DNA of 5,993 bases, taken from NCBI GenBank assembly GCA_900757695.1, contig CAAEOU010000288.1, positions 1-5,993 of the forward strand, written 5' to 3'. This document shows positions 1-4,503 of the stretch, piece after piece. Position numbers and translations under genes: made by a program. Source of the DNA: an uncultured Oscillospiraceae bacterium. GTDB lineage: Bacteria; Bacillota_A; Clostridia; Oscillospirales; Oscillospiraceae. The notes under the pieces are model-generated. The model searched no databases and had not been told where the DNA came from. It saw nothing but the letters and a program-made list of their open reading frames with translations. Within the stretch, counting starts at the first letter, position 1. Each line of letters opens with the position of its first letter.

Positions 1-1
1 C

Positions 2-439
2 CACGATGTTGTCAATCAGTTTGTATATTTGATAACACCAACATCGGATACTACATTTGATTGGTATGTTAATCTGAATGGGACAGCAGATGTGAAAGCG
101 ACCTTTACAGCGGAAGGCAGAAAGAAAAACTGCATTATCAAATTGGAGGAAATCGAAAAGATTTCCTCGGTACATAGGGGAGAGAATGAGGACAATGCTC
201 ATTTCATTAAAAACCCCCATATTTTTACCTATCTGCACATGCGGCGATCAGCCCCACAATCAGGGCCGCCGCCCCGGAAATGGGGCTTTGGGTGGCCTCC
301 ACAATGGCCGGGAAGGTCATCACCGCCAGCGTCACATAGGGGACATAGTACAAAAAGGACTGGACAAACTGGCTGTGAATGGGCTTTCGGATCAGGGTCA
401 TGGGCAGGCAGCGGATGGCATAGGACACCGCTGCCATAA
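2..439 (+). CDS. 3' part of an unrecognised gene entering from the left edge; real coding probably ends near 200-240
   Basis: One frame is open from the window edge to a stop at 437-439; the other two plus-strand frames are stopped by base 60. The first ~60 residues look like real protein, with an aromatic and charged pattern such as ITPTSDTTFDWYVNLNG and then a basic GRKKN stretch, and the DNA there is AT-rich (38% GC). From about base 240 the same frame runs through GC-rich DNA antisense to azlD, reads as low-complexity Pro/Arg/Gly, and is almost certainly not native to this gene. The tail loosely recalls the C-terminal end of large serine recombinases of Firmicutes elements, but this is a weak impression and no catalytic domain lies in the window. 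The gene may have lost its own stop codon at a junction near 225-240. Confidence 0.35.
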   Translation, partial: HDVVNQFVYLITPTSDTTFDWYVNLNGTADVKATFTAEGRKKNCIIKLEEIEKISSVHRGENEDNAHFIKNPHIFTYLHMRRSAPQSGPPPRKWGFGWPPQWPGRSSPPASHRGHSTKRTGQTGCEWAFGSGSWAGSGWHRTPLP

Positions 440-470
440 TAAAGATGTAGACATAGACGTTATGCCCCAT
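225..470 (-). CDS. azlD: AzlD-family branched-chain amino-acid export subunit, probably C-terminally truncated
   Basis: This 81-residue, very hydrophobic protein starts MGHNVYVYIFIMAAVSYAIR. The segment RCLPMTLI near residues 20-27 and the later YVPYVTLAVMTFPAIVEAT match the AzlD pattern of short helices. AzlD is the small membrane partner of AzlC, and the pair exports branched-chain amino acids and analogues in Bacillus. I chose the ATG at 470 because AAAGGAGG lies 9 bases upstream (480-487). It overlaps the end of azlC by 11 bases, so translation is probably coupled. Family members are usually about 100-110 residues and end with another hydrophobic helix after the position where this one stops (IVGLIAACADR). 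The stop at 225-227 lies in AT-rich DNA just past a sharp composition break, so the last ~20-25 residues seem to have been lost. Whether the short form works is unknown. Confidence 0.85.
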   Translation of the reverse strand: MGHNVYVYIFIMAAVSYAIRCLPMTLIRKPIHSQFVQSFLYYVPYVTLAVMTFPAIVEATQSPISGAAALIVGLIAACADR

Positions 471-1257
471 GGTCGGAGACCTCCTTTGCTTCTTCCGCTT
501 CCGATTCGGTTCTGGGGAATAGAACGGCCGCACCGGCGGAGAGAATGACGGTCAGCAGAATCGTCCGGGTGCCGCCGGAGAGAGCGGAGATCAGGGGCAG
601 CACCGAAGCGCCCCAGCTCAAAAGGAATCCAAGGATCACAAGACCGCCTACCACCTTATTCTTCTTGGCCGGGGGAATAATCACCGCCAGAAACATGCCG
701 TACAGGGCAACGCTGAAGGCGCTGACCAGCCGCAGGGGCAGCAGATTCCCGGCAATGGTGCCCAGCGCCGTACCCACCGACCAGCAGGGCAGGGCGGCCA
801 GCATGGCCCCATAGCTGTAGAAGGGGGAGAGGCAGCCGGGCCGGGCAATGGCGATGCCGAACAGCTCATCGGTGATGCCAAAGCTCATCAGCAGCCGGTG
901 GCCCAGAGAGGTGCCGGGCCGGGTGCGCTGGCTCATGGCACAGCTCATCAGCAGATACCGTGCGTTGGTAATGAACGTCACCAGCGCCAGCTCCCAATAG
1001 GAGGCACCGGCCCCAATGGAGGTAAAGCCCGCATATTCTCCCGCAGAGGCATTACAGAAGGCACTGATGAGAAAGCTCTGGAAGGCCGTCAGTCCGGCAT
1101 TTTTGGCGCTGATGCCCAGGGAGAAGGACACGGCCAGATACCCAAGGGCAATGGGAATGCCGTCCCGGAAGCCCTTCGCCAGATCCTGCCGTATCCCGGA
1201 GGAGGTTGAACCTGCAATATCCACAACAAAAACCCCTTTGTTTTTCTTGGGCAGCAT
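460..1257 (-). CDS. azlC: AzlC-family branched-chain amino-acid permease
   Basis: This is a 265-residue polytopic membrane protein. An N-terminal cytoplasmic stretch leads into GFRDGIPIALGYLAVSFSLG (residues 29-48), which fits the AzlC/YgaZ signature of a first amphipathic or membrane segment. The conserved NARYLLM (98-104) follows, then several further hydrophobic helices. With AzlD it should form an exporter for branched-chain or related amino acids; the actual substrate here is inferred. It ends in a charged tail (TESEAEEAKEVSDHGA) that overlaps the azlD start. The ATG at 1257 has no clear ribosome site. An in-frame GTG at 1224 is preceded at 8 bases by AAAGGGG (1233-1239), would give 254 residues, and may be the true start. 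The gene is divergent from a lysR-type gene that probably controls it. Confidence 0.92.
   Translation of the reverse strand: MLPKKNKGVFVVDIAGSTSSGIRQDLAKGFRDGIPIALGYLAVSFSLGISAKNAGLTAFQSFLISAFCNASAGEYAGFTSIGAGASYWELALVTFITNARYLLMSCAMSQRTRPGTSLGHRLLMSFGITDELFGIAIARPGCLSPFYSYGAMLAALPCWSVGTALGTIAGNLLPLRLVSAFSVALYGMFLAVIIPPAKKNKVVGGLVILGFLLSWGASVLPLISALSGGTRTILLTVILSAGAAVLFPRTESEAEEAKEVSDHGA
480..487 (-). promoter_or_regulatory. Ribosome binding site deciding the azlD start
   Basis: AAAGGAGG on the minus strand lies 9 bases before the ATG at 470, inside the end of azlC. It supports the short azlD start over an upstream in-frame ATG at 533, which would add a basic, non-AzlD-like extension. Confidence 0.8.
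1233..1239 (-). promoter_or_regulatory. Candidate ribosome binding site for a GTG start of azlC at 1224
   Basis: AAAGGGG on the minus strand lies 8 bases upstream of an in-frame GTG (1224). The ATG at 1257 has only GCACGGGCA before it. If the promoter at 1270-1298 is right, transcription would begin almost at 1257, which also favours the GTG start. Confidence 0.5.
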
Positions 1258-1269
1258 TGCCCGTGCACT

Positions 1270-1298
1270 ACCATACCACAGGACTTGAAATAAGTAAA
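1270..1298 (-). promoter_or_regulatory. Possible sigma-A promoter for azlCD
   Basis: On the minus strand TTTACT (1293-1298) and TATGGT (1270-1275) are separated by 17 bases, each matching consensus at four of six positions. The -35 lies 2 bases from the -35 of the divergent lysR promoter, so a regulator bound here could affect both genes. The match is modest. Confidence 0.4.
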
Positions 1299-1313
1299 AC
1301 GAATGTTTATAAT
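1285..1313 (+). promoter_or_regulatory. Sigma-A promoter for the lysR-type gene
   Basis: TTGAAA (1285-1290) and a perfect TATAAT (1308-1313) are separated by 17 bases. Transcription would start near 1320, about 30 bases before the lysR start codon. Confidence 0.8.
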
Positions 1314-1319
1314 AGATTC

Positions 1320-1334
1320 ATAAGGAACTCTTAT
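1320..1334. promoter_or_regulatory. Putative LysR-type operator (T-N11-A dyad)
   Basis: ATAAG-N5-CTTAT is a perfect 5-base inverted repeat in which T1321 and A1333 are separated by 11 bases. This is the T-N11-A form typical of LysR-type sites and resembles the ATAA-N7-TTAT box known for CcpC of Bacillus. It lies right at the lysR transcription start, which fits autorepression, and about 22 bases upstream of the azlC -35. The link to this particular regulator is inference. Confidence 0.55.
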
Positions 1335-1352
1335 AGATTGGAGGGAACATAC

Positions 1353-2213
1353 ATGATATCCCGGTATGGAATCTTCTGCAAGGTGGCGGAGCTGGGGAGC
1401 TTTACCCGGGCGGCAGAATCCTGCGGCTATTCCCAGAGCGCCATCAGTCAGAACATCAAGGCATTGGAACAGGAGACCGGGGTCAGCCTGCTGTCCCGCC
1501 GGAAGGATGGGGTGCAGCTGACCGCAGACGGGCGGGACTTTTTCCCCTATCTGCAGGCCGTGTGGCAGGCGGAGCAGGCATTGGAGCGCCGCCGTCAGGA
1601 GACCATGGGGCTTAAAAACAGCGTCATCCGCATCGGCACCTTCACCAGCGTCAGCCGGAATCTGCTGCCGCCCAAAATGAAGGCCTTTAAGGCCCGGTAT
1701 CCGGACGTGCGCTTTGTGCTCCGGCAGGGAGAGTATACCTCCATTCCCCAGTGGATCCGGCAGGGAGAGATCGACTTCGGCTTTGTGAATCAGGACGCCG
1801 TGGATTCCATGGACACAAGGCTCTTATATGAGGATCATATGCTGGCGGTGCTGCCTCAGGGGCACCCCTTGGAGCAAAAGCCGGTGATCCCCCTGAAGGA
1901 GCTGAGCCGGGAGCCGCTGATCCTGCTGGACGAGGGAGATCACAGCGTACTGCTGGACGCCTTCCGGCAGGCGGGACAAACGCCCAATATCGCCTATGAG
2001 GTCTATGACGACTATTCGATCCTCTCCATGGTGCGGCAGGGACTGGGAATCTCGGTGCTCTATGAAAAGGTGGTATCCGGCTTTGAATCGGGGCTTTCCC
2101 TTCGGCCGATTCTCGAAGCCCCCCGGAGAAGGGTGGCGCTGGCATGGAGCAGCTGGGAGACCATGCCCTATGCGGCCCGGCGGTTTGCGGAGTTCTTGAT
2201 GGGAAATGACTGA
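1353..2213 (+). CDS. LysR-family transcriptional regulator, divergent from azlCD
   Basis: This 286-residue protein is the usual length for the family. The N-terminal winged helix-turn-helix covers residues 1-60, with the helix pair around FTRAAESCGYSQSAISQNIKA (17-37), followed by the conserved LEQETGVSLLSR and LTADG. A linker helix (about 65-88) leads to the periplasmic-binding-protein-like effector domain from residue 91 (VIRIGTFTSVSRNLLP), including IRQGEIDFGFV and VRQGLGISVLYE. I chose the ATG at 1353 because GGAGGGA lies 6 bases upstream and the HTH starts at once; the longer open frame back to 1206 runs antisense through azlC. LysR regulators usually control the divergent gene and their own expression, so azlCD is the likely target, with an amino acid or related metabolite as co-inducer (inferred). 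In Bacillus the azl operon is controlled by the Lrp-type AzlB, so this arrangement differs. Confidence 0.93.
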   Translation: MISRYGIFCKVAELGSFTRAAESCGYSQSAISQNIKALEQETGVSLLSRRKDGVQLTADGRDFFPYLQAVWQAEQALERRRQETMGLKNSVIRIGTFTSVSRNLLPPKMKAFKARYPDVRFVLRQGEYTSIPQWIRQGEIDFGFVNQDAVDSMDTRLLYEDHMLAVLPQGHPLEQKPVIPLKELSREPLILLDEGDHSVLLDAFRQAGQTPNIAYEVYDDYSILSMVRQGLGISVLYEKVVSGFESGLSLRPILEAPRRRVALAWSSWETMPYAARRFAEFLMGND

Positions 2214-2224
2214 AACAGGCGGAA

Positions 2225-2256
2225 AAAGGCGGCAGCCCGTTGGGGCCGCCGCCTTT
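2225..2256. terminator. Bidirectional hairpin terminator between lysR and the Sel1-like gene
   Basis: Arms AAAGGCGGC (2225-2233) and GCCGCCTTT (2248-2256) pair perfectly over 9 bases, with extra CCC/GGG pairing inside the loop. A T-rich run follows on each strand (TTTCGTTT on plus, TTTTT on minus). It sits between two convergent genes and can serve both. Confidence 0.8.
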
Positions 2257-2270
2257 CGTTTCCCGATATC

Positions 2271-3020
2271 TTACTGCTTCTGTTCCATCTTCTCGTGGCA
2301 GTGGGTCAGCAGCACGGAGAAGTCGGAGCAGTCCGCCTTGAAGATGCCCTTGTAGAAGTTGTTGGCAGTGGTGAGCATTTCATTGGCCCAAGGGAGATCC
2401 TGCTCCACGCCGTCACCAAGGATCAGCTGACGGGCAGAGACGCAGACAGACTGGATAAACAGGGCGAATACCCCCTGAAAATAGTCCTTGAATTCCTCGG
2501 AGCAGGGATTCTTAAAGTAGAAGTCCAGCAGCCCCATGGTCATGACCACGCAGTGGGTGCTCCACTTCAGGGCTTCGAGCTTGTTGACCTCGAAGCCGTG
2601 GCCCTCATAGGCGTCCTTGCCCTTGTACAGGGCACAGGCCAGATTGAACATGCCCTTCCAGGAGCCCGCCTGTGCGGACTTTACCAGCAGGGAAAAATAC
2701 TGGTCATAGTCGCCCATGCCGTACTCGGCAGTCCGGTGGATCTCCGAGAGCATATGCATGGCGTCCGGGTGGCCCTGTGCGGCGGCCTGCTCAAAAAGCG
2801 CTTTTGCCTTCTGGGGATCGGCCTTCAATTCACTGAGACCGAAGAGATAGCGCTCGACCAGCTCTTACTGTGCGCCGGGAGTACCGGCCTCGGCCTCGGC
2901 GGTAAGAGATTCCAGATCCAGCACAGTGAAGGGGGCATAGGTGGCCTTGGCAGAGCGCAGGCCGGAATCGGAGCGCTTCCAAGACAGATATTTTTCAAAA
3001 TACTCGTTGGGTGCAATCAT
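2271..3020 (-). pseudogene. Sel1/TPR-like repeat protein gene interrupted by one in-frame stop
   Basis: The frame starts at ATG 3020 (GGAGGA 5 bases upstream) and would give 249 residues. Codon 52 is TAA (2865-2867) and the same frame resumes at once. Around the stop the reading is GTPGAQ-stop-ELVERYLFGLSELKADPQKA, matching the Sel1 repeat consensus AQYxLGxxYxxG with the stop in place of the conserved Tyr. A TAT/TAC to TAA change would explain it. Repeat-like helices continue (AKALFEQAAAQGHPDAMHML, about residues 69-88; SLLVKSAQAGSWKGMFNLAC further on), and the C-terminal half has no recognised domain. Sel1 repeats are helical protein-binding scaffolds; no partner is known here. The frame is otherwise intact and promoter, ribosome site and terminator are in place, so decay is recent or the base is an error. 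The rest could only restart at a TTG (2828) or a later ATG, without a clear ribosome site. Confidence 0.75.
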
Positions 3021-3064
3021 AGATGTCCTCCAAAATAAATGGCCCCTTTGGGCACTTTTTATGT

Positions 3065-3093
3065 ATTGTATCATATTTTGAACCATGCCTCAA
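3065..3093 (-). promoter_or_regulatory. Sigma-A promoter for the Sel1-like gene
   Basis: On the minus strand TTGAGG (3088-3093) and TACAAT (3065-3070) are 17 bases apart, with TGA just before the -10 as in an extended -10. Transcription would begin near 3058, giving a short leader that contains a small GCCC-AAAG-GGGC stem before the GGAGGA ribosome site. Confidence 0.7.
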
Positions 3094-3137
3094 TAGTTTT
3101 TCGGGGCGGAAATATTCGGAAGGCTCAATTTTTACCG

Positions 3138-3165
3138 GCCTGTTCCTCCTGAGGCACAGACAGGC
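3138..3165. repeat. Interrupted inverted repeat of unknown role
   Basis: GCCTGT (3138-3143) pairs with ACAGGC (3160-3165), and inside it CCTC (3145-3148) pairs with GAGG (3151-3154). No T-run follows on either strand, so it does not look like a terminator. The stretch 3094-3188 has no convincing gene. Confidence 0.4.
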
Positions 3166-3188
3166 GGTGATGTTCCGTGGTGTTACAT

Positions 3189-3225
3189 AAAAAAGAATCC
3201 CCATGGAATCAACGATTCCATGGGG
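3189..3225 (-). terminator. Minus-strand hairpin terminator, copy 1 of a 27-base palindrome
   Basis: Arms CCCCATGGAATC (3199-3210) and GATTCCATGGGG (3214-3225) pair perfectly over 12 bases with a 3-base loop. On the minus strand the hairpin is followed by ATTCTTTTTT, a good U-tract. It would end any transcript reading from the tRNA-Leu and hairpin region. An identical palindrome lies at 3364-3390. Confidence 0.75.
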
Positions 3226-3262
3226 AAAGCAATACAGGATAAATGATAGATATTTCAGCTCA

Positions 3263-3341
3263 GCGGTCTTCTGACCGCCGGCGGGAGTCCGCCGTGAATC
3301 TCGGCGCAGCCGAGTTCCCGCAGGGCGGATTCACTCCGCCC
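3263..3341. repeat. Array of four perfect short hairpins; possible structured RNA or REP-like element
   Basis: Stems are GCGGTC/GACCGC (3263-3278), CGGCGG/CCGCCG (3279-3294), CTCGGC/GCCGAG (3300-3314) and GGGCGGA/TCCGCCC (3323-3341), all perfect with 3-5 base loops. In addition GTGAATC (3294-3300) can pair with GATTCAC (3328-3334), enclosing the third hairpin and competing with the fourth. The array sits between two identical 27-base palindromes downstream of tRNA-Leu on the minus strand. On the plus strand a 37-residue open frame (3243-3356, ATG after AGGA) covers the array, but its Arg/Gly/Pro-rich reading follows from the hairpins and I do not call it a gene. Possible explanations are a dispersed palindromic repeat of the host or a small structured RNA. 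I do not recognise an established RNA family. Confidence 0.6.
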
Positions 3342-3354
3342 GAGGATGCCAAAT

Positions 3355-3390
3355 AAAAGGGGACCCCATGGAATCAACGATTCCATGGGG
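3355..3390 (-). terminator. Minus-strand terminator of tRNA-Leu, copy 2 of the 27-base palindrome
   Basis: The arms (3364-3375 and 3379-3390) are identical in sequence to copy 1. The hairpin begins 2 bases after the CCA end of the tRNA and is followed on the minus strand by TCCCCTTTTATTT, a weaker T-run than that of copy 1. Read-through into the hairpin array and copy 1 is therefore plausible. Confidence 0.65.
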
Positions 3391-3392
3391 AA

Positions 3393-3480
3393 TGGTGCGG
3401 ATGACGGGACTCGAACCCGTACGCCCATTGCAGGCACCAGCACCTCAAGCTGGCCAGTCTACCTATTCCAGCACATCCGC
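3393..3480 (-). tRNA. tRNA-Leu with GAG anticodon
   Basis: This 88-base class II tRNA has its CCA encoded (3393-3395). The acceptor is GCGGATG/CATCCGC, the anticodon stem CCAGC/GCTGG flanks loop TTGAGGT with anticodon GAG at 3446-3444, a long variable arm (GCC...GGGC) follows, and the T-arm is ACGGG-TTCGAGT-CCCGT. It reads CUC and CUU leucine codons. The short D-stem reads CTG/CTG, which leaves a U-U mismatch at the middle pair (positions 11 and 24); the rest folds normally. It is transcribed alone, divergent from rsmE. Confidence 0.95.
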
Positions 3481-3494
3481 AAACAGCATGACTT

Positions 3495-3522
3495 ATTATA
3501 TCAGCTTTTTTCTGTTTGTCAA
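3495..3522 (-). promoter_or_regulatory. Consensus sigma-A promoter of tRNA-Leu
   Basis: On the minus strand a perfect TTGACA (3517-3522) and perfect TATAAT (3495-3500) are 16 bases apart, with TGA before the -10. The start would be near 3488, a few bases before the mature tRNA. Confidence 0.9.
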
Positions 3523-3567
3523 CCCAAAGTTGAAAAAAAGTAAAATTTCTGCGGTTTTCCCGGGGTG

Positions 3568-3586
3568 CAGCCTCCGGGGGAGGCTG
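3568..3586. repeat. Perfect 8-base-stem inverted repeat between the tRNA-Leu and rsmE promoters
   Basis: CAGCCTCC (3568-3575) and GGAGGCTG (3579-3586) pair with a GGG loop. Only GTTTG follows on plus and no T-run follows on minus, so it is a poor terminator. It may insulate the divergent promoters or bind a regulator; the role is unknown. Confidence 0.4.
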
Positions 3587-3631
3587 GTTTGCCCAATCGG
3601 TCCGGTCTGTGTGAACTTTCATCTTTTTCCG

Positions 3632-3660
3632 TTGCAAATTCCCGCTTTTTCTGTTAAAAT
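3632..3660 (+). promoter_or_regulatory. Sigma-A promoter for rsmE
   Basis: TTGCAA (3632-3637) and TAAAAT (3655-3660) are 17 bases apart, with TGT before the -10. The start would be near 3667, giving a leader of about 43 bases. Confidence 0.75.
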
Positions 3661-3709
3661 GGCATTTGTGCTATGGCCACTGGGTCATGGATTGAGAGGA
3701 GGCGTGGAT

Positions 3710-4438
3710 ATGCCGCGTTTTTTTATGAATCAGATCATGCCCGGTGACGCTTCGGCGGTGCTGACCGGGGAGCAGGCGGCCCACGCCAGAGTTTTGCGGC
3801 TGAAGCCCGGGGAGGAGATCGTCCTGTGCGACGGGCAGGGGACGGACTATGCCGCCCGGGTGCAGGAGATCACGGACGGGCAGATTTTCTGCTCCATCCA
3901 AAGCTCCGGCCCCTCGGCCGCAGAGCCCCGGGTACACTGTACGGTTTACATGGGCTTTGCCAAGGGCGATAAGCTGGAGCATGTGATCCAGAAGGCCACC
4001 GAGCTGGGGGCTGACCGGATCGCCGCATTCCCCAGCAGCCGCTGTGTTGCAAAATACGACCGGAAATCCCTTGAAAAGAAGCTGCCCCGGTGGCAGAAGA
4101 TCGCCGCCTCTGCGGCGGAGCAGTCCGGCCGGGGGCGCATCCCGCTGGTAGAAGCCGTGGATTCCTATGCGGCAGCGCTGGAAGCGGCCGCCAAGGCCGA
4201 TCGTGCCCTGTTTTTCTATGAAAACGAGCAGGCCCATACCCTCACCGCCGCCCTGCAGGGGGATTTTGAAACGGTCTCCATCGTAACCGGCCCCGAAGGC
4301 GGATTTTCCCCGGAAGAGGCCGGGCTGGCAGGGAAGGCGGGGCTTTCCGTCTGCACCCTTGGGCGGCGGATCCTCCGGTGCGAAACGGCGCCCCTTTGCG
4401 CCCTGTCGGCGGTGATGTTTGCCGCCGGGGAGTATTAA
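3710..4438 (+). CDS. rsmE: 16S rRNA (uracil(1498)-N3)-methyltransferase
   Basis: This 242-residue protein has the usual RsmE length. It transfers a methyl group from S-adenosylmethionine to N3 of U1498 in the 16S rRNA of the small ribosomal subunit. The N-terminal PUA-like RNA-binding part (MPRFFMNQIMPGD, then HARVLRLKPGEEIVLCDGQG) is followed by the SPOUT catalytic domain, with KATELG (95-100), AAEQSGR (135-141), the cofactor-loop motif GPEGGFSPEE (194-203) and the trefoil-knot motif LGRRILRCETA (217-227). All the signature segments are intact. I chose the ATG at 3710 because AGAGGAGG lies 7 bases upstream and the family N-terminus starts there; the open frame back to 3368 runs antisense through the tRNA. 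It has its own promoter and is divergent from tRNA-Leu. In many Firmicutes rsmE follows prmA, which is not seen here. Confidence 0.95.
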   Translation: MPRFFMNQIMPGDASAVLTGEQAAHARVLRLKPGEEIVLCDGQGTDYAARVQEITDGQIFCSIQSSGPSAAEPRVHCTVYMGFAKGDKLEHVIQKATELGADRIAAFPSSRCVAKYDRKSLEKKLPRWQKIAASAAEQSGRGRIPLVEAVDSYAAALEAAAKADRALFFYENEQAHTLTAALQGDFETVSIVTGPEGGFSPEEAGLAGKAGLSVCTLGRRILRCETAPLCALSAVMFAAGEY

Positions 4439-4439
4439 A

Positions 4440-4461
4440 GGCACCCCCAAGGGGCGGTGCC
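4440..4461 (+). terminator. Weak hairpin after rsmE
   Basis: GGCACC (4440-4445) pairs with GGTGCC (4456-4461), with further CCC/GGG pairing inside. CCCCATTCTG follows, and the nearest T-run (4481-4485) is about 20 bases away, so termination may be inefficient and the downstream activase could be partly cotranscribed. I found no well-spaced promoter in 4462-4503. Confidence 0.4.
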
Positions 4462-4503
4462 CCCATTCTGTTGGAAACAATTTTTACATATAAGGTGACG
4501 TAA

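Noticed and set aside
205..230. Terminator after azlD
   Set aside because: Only an A5/T5 pairing around a G-run is present, too weak to call a terminator.
1206..1352. N-terminal extension of the LysR protein
   Set aside because: It overlaps azlC and the promoter region; the helix-turn-helix domain starts at 1353 with a good ribosome site.
2865..2867. Programmed recoding of the TAA codon in the Sel1-like gene
   Set aside because: TAA is not a usual recoded stop in these bacteria and I see no special downstream structure. A simple Tyr-to-stop mutation explains it better.
2295..3038. Plus-strand open frame of 247 codons
   Set aside because: It is antisense to the Sel1-like gene, which has repeat motifs, a promoter and a ribosome site. 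It did make me ask whether the minus gene is real, but the repeat consensus settles it.
3199..3390. CRISPR-like repeat pair
   Set aside because: There are only two copies, 138 bases apart, each a full palindrome acting as a terminator stem; there is no regular spacer pattern or cas gene.
3368..3709. N-terminal extension of rsmE
   Set aside because: It would read antisense through tRNA-Leu and both promoters, and the RsmE N-terminus and a strong ribosome site are at 3710.
3671..4480. Minus-strand open frame of 269 codons
   Set aside because: It is antisense to rsmE, which carries all RsmE motifs; the minus reading is Gly/Pro/Arg-rich with no motif.
4471..4494. Promoter TTGGAA/TATAAG before the activase gene
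   Set aside because: The spacing is only 12 bases, too short for a sigma-A promoter.
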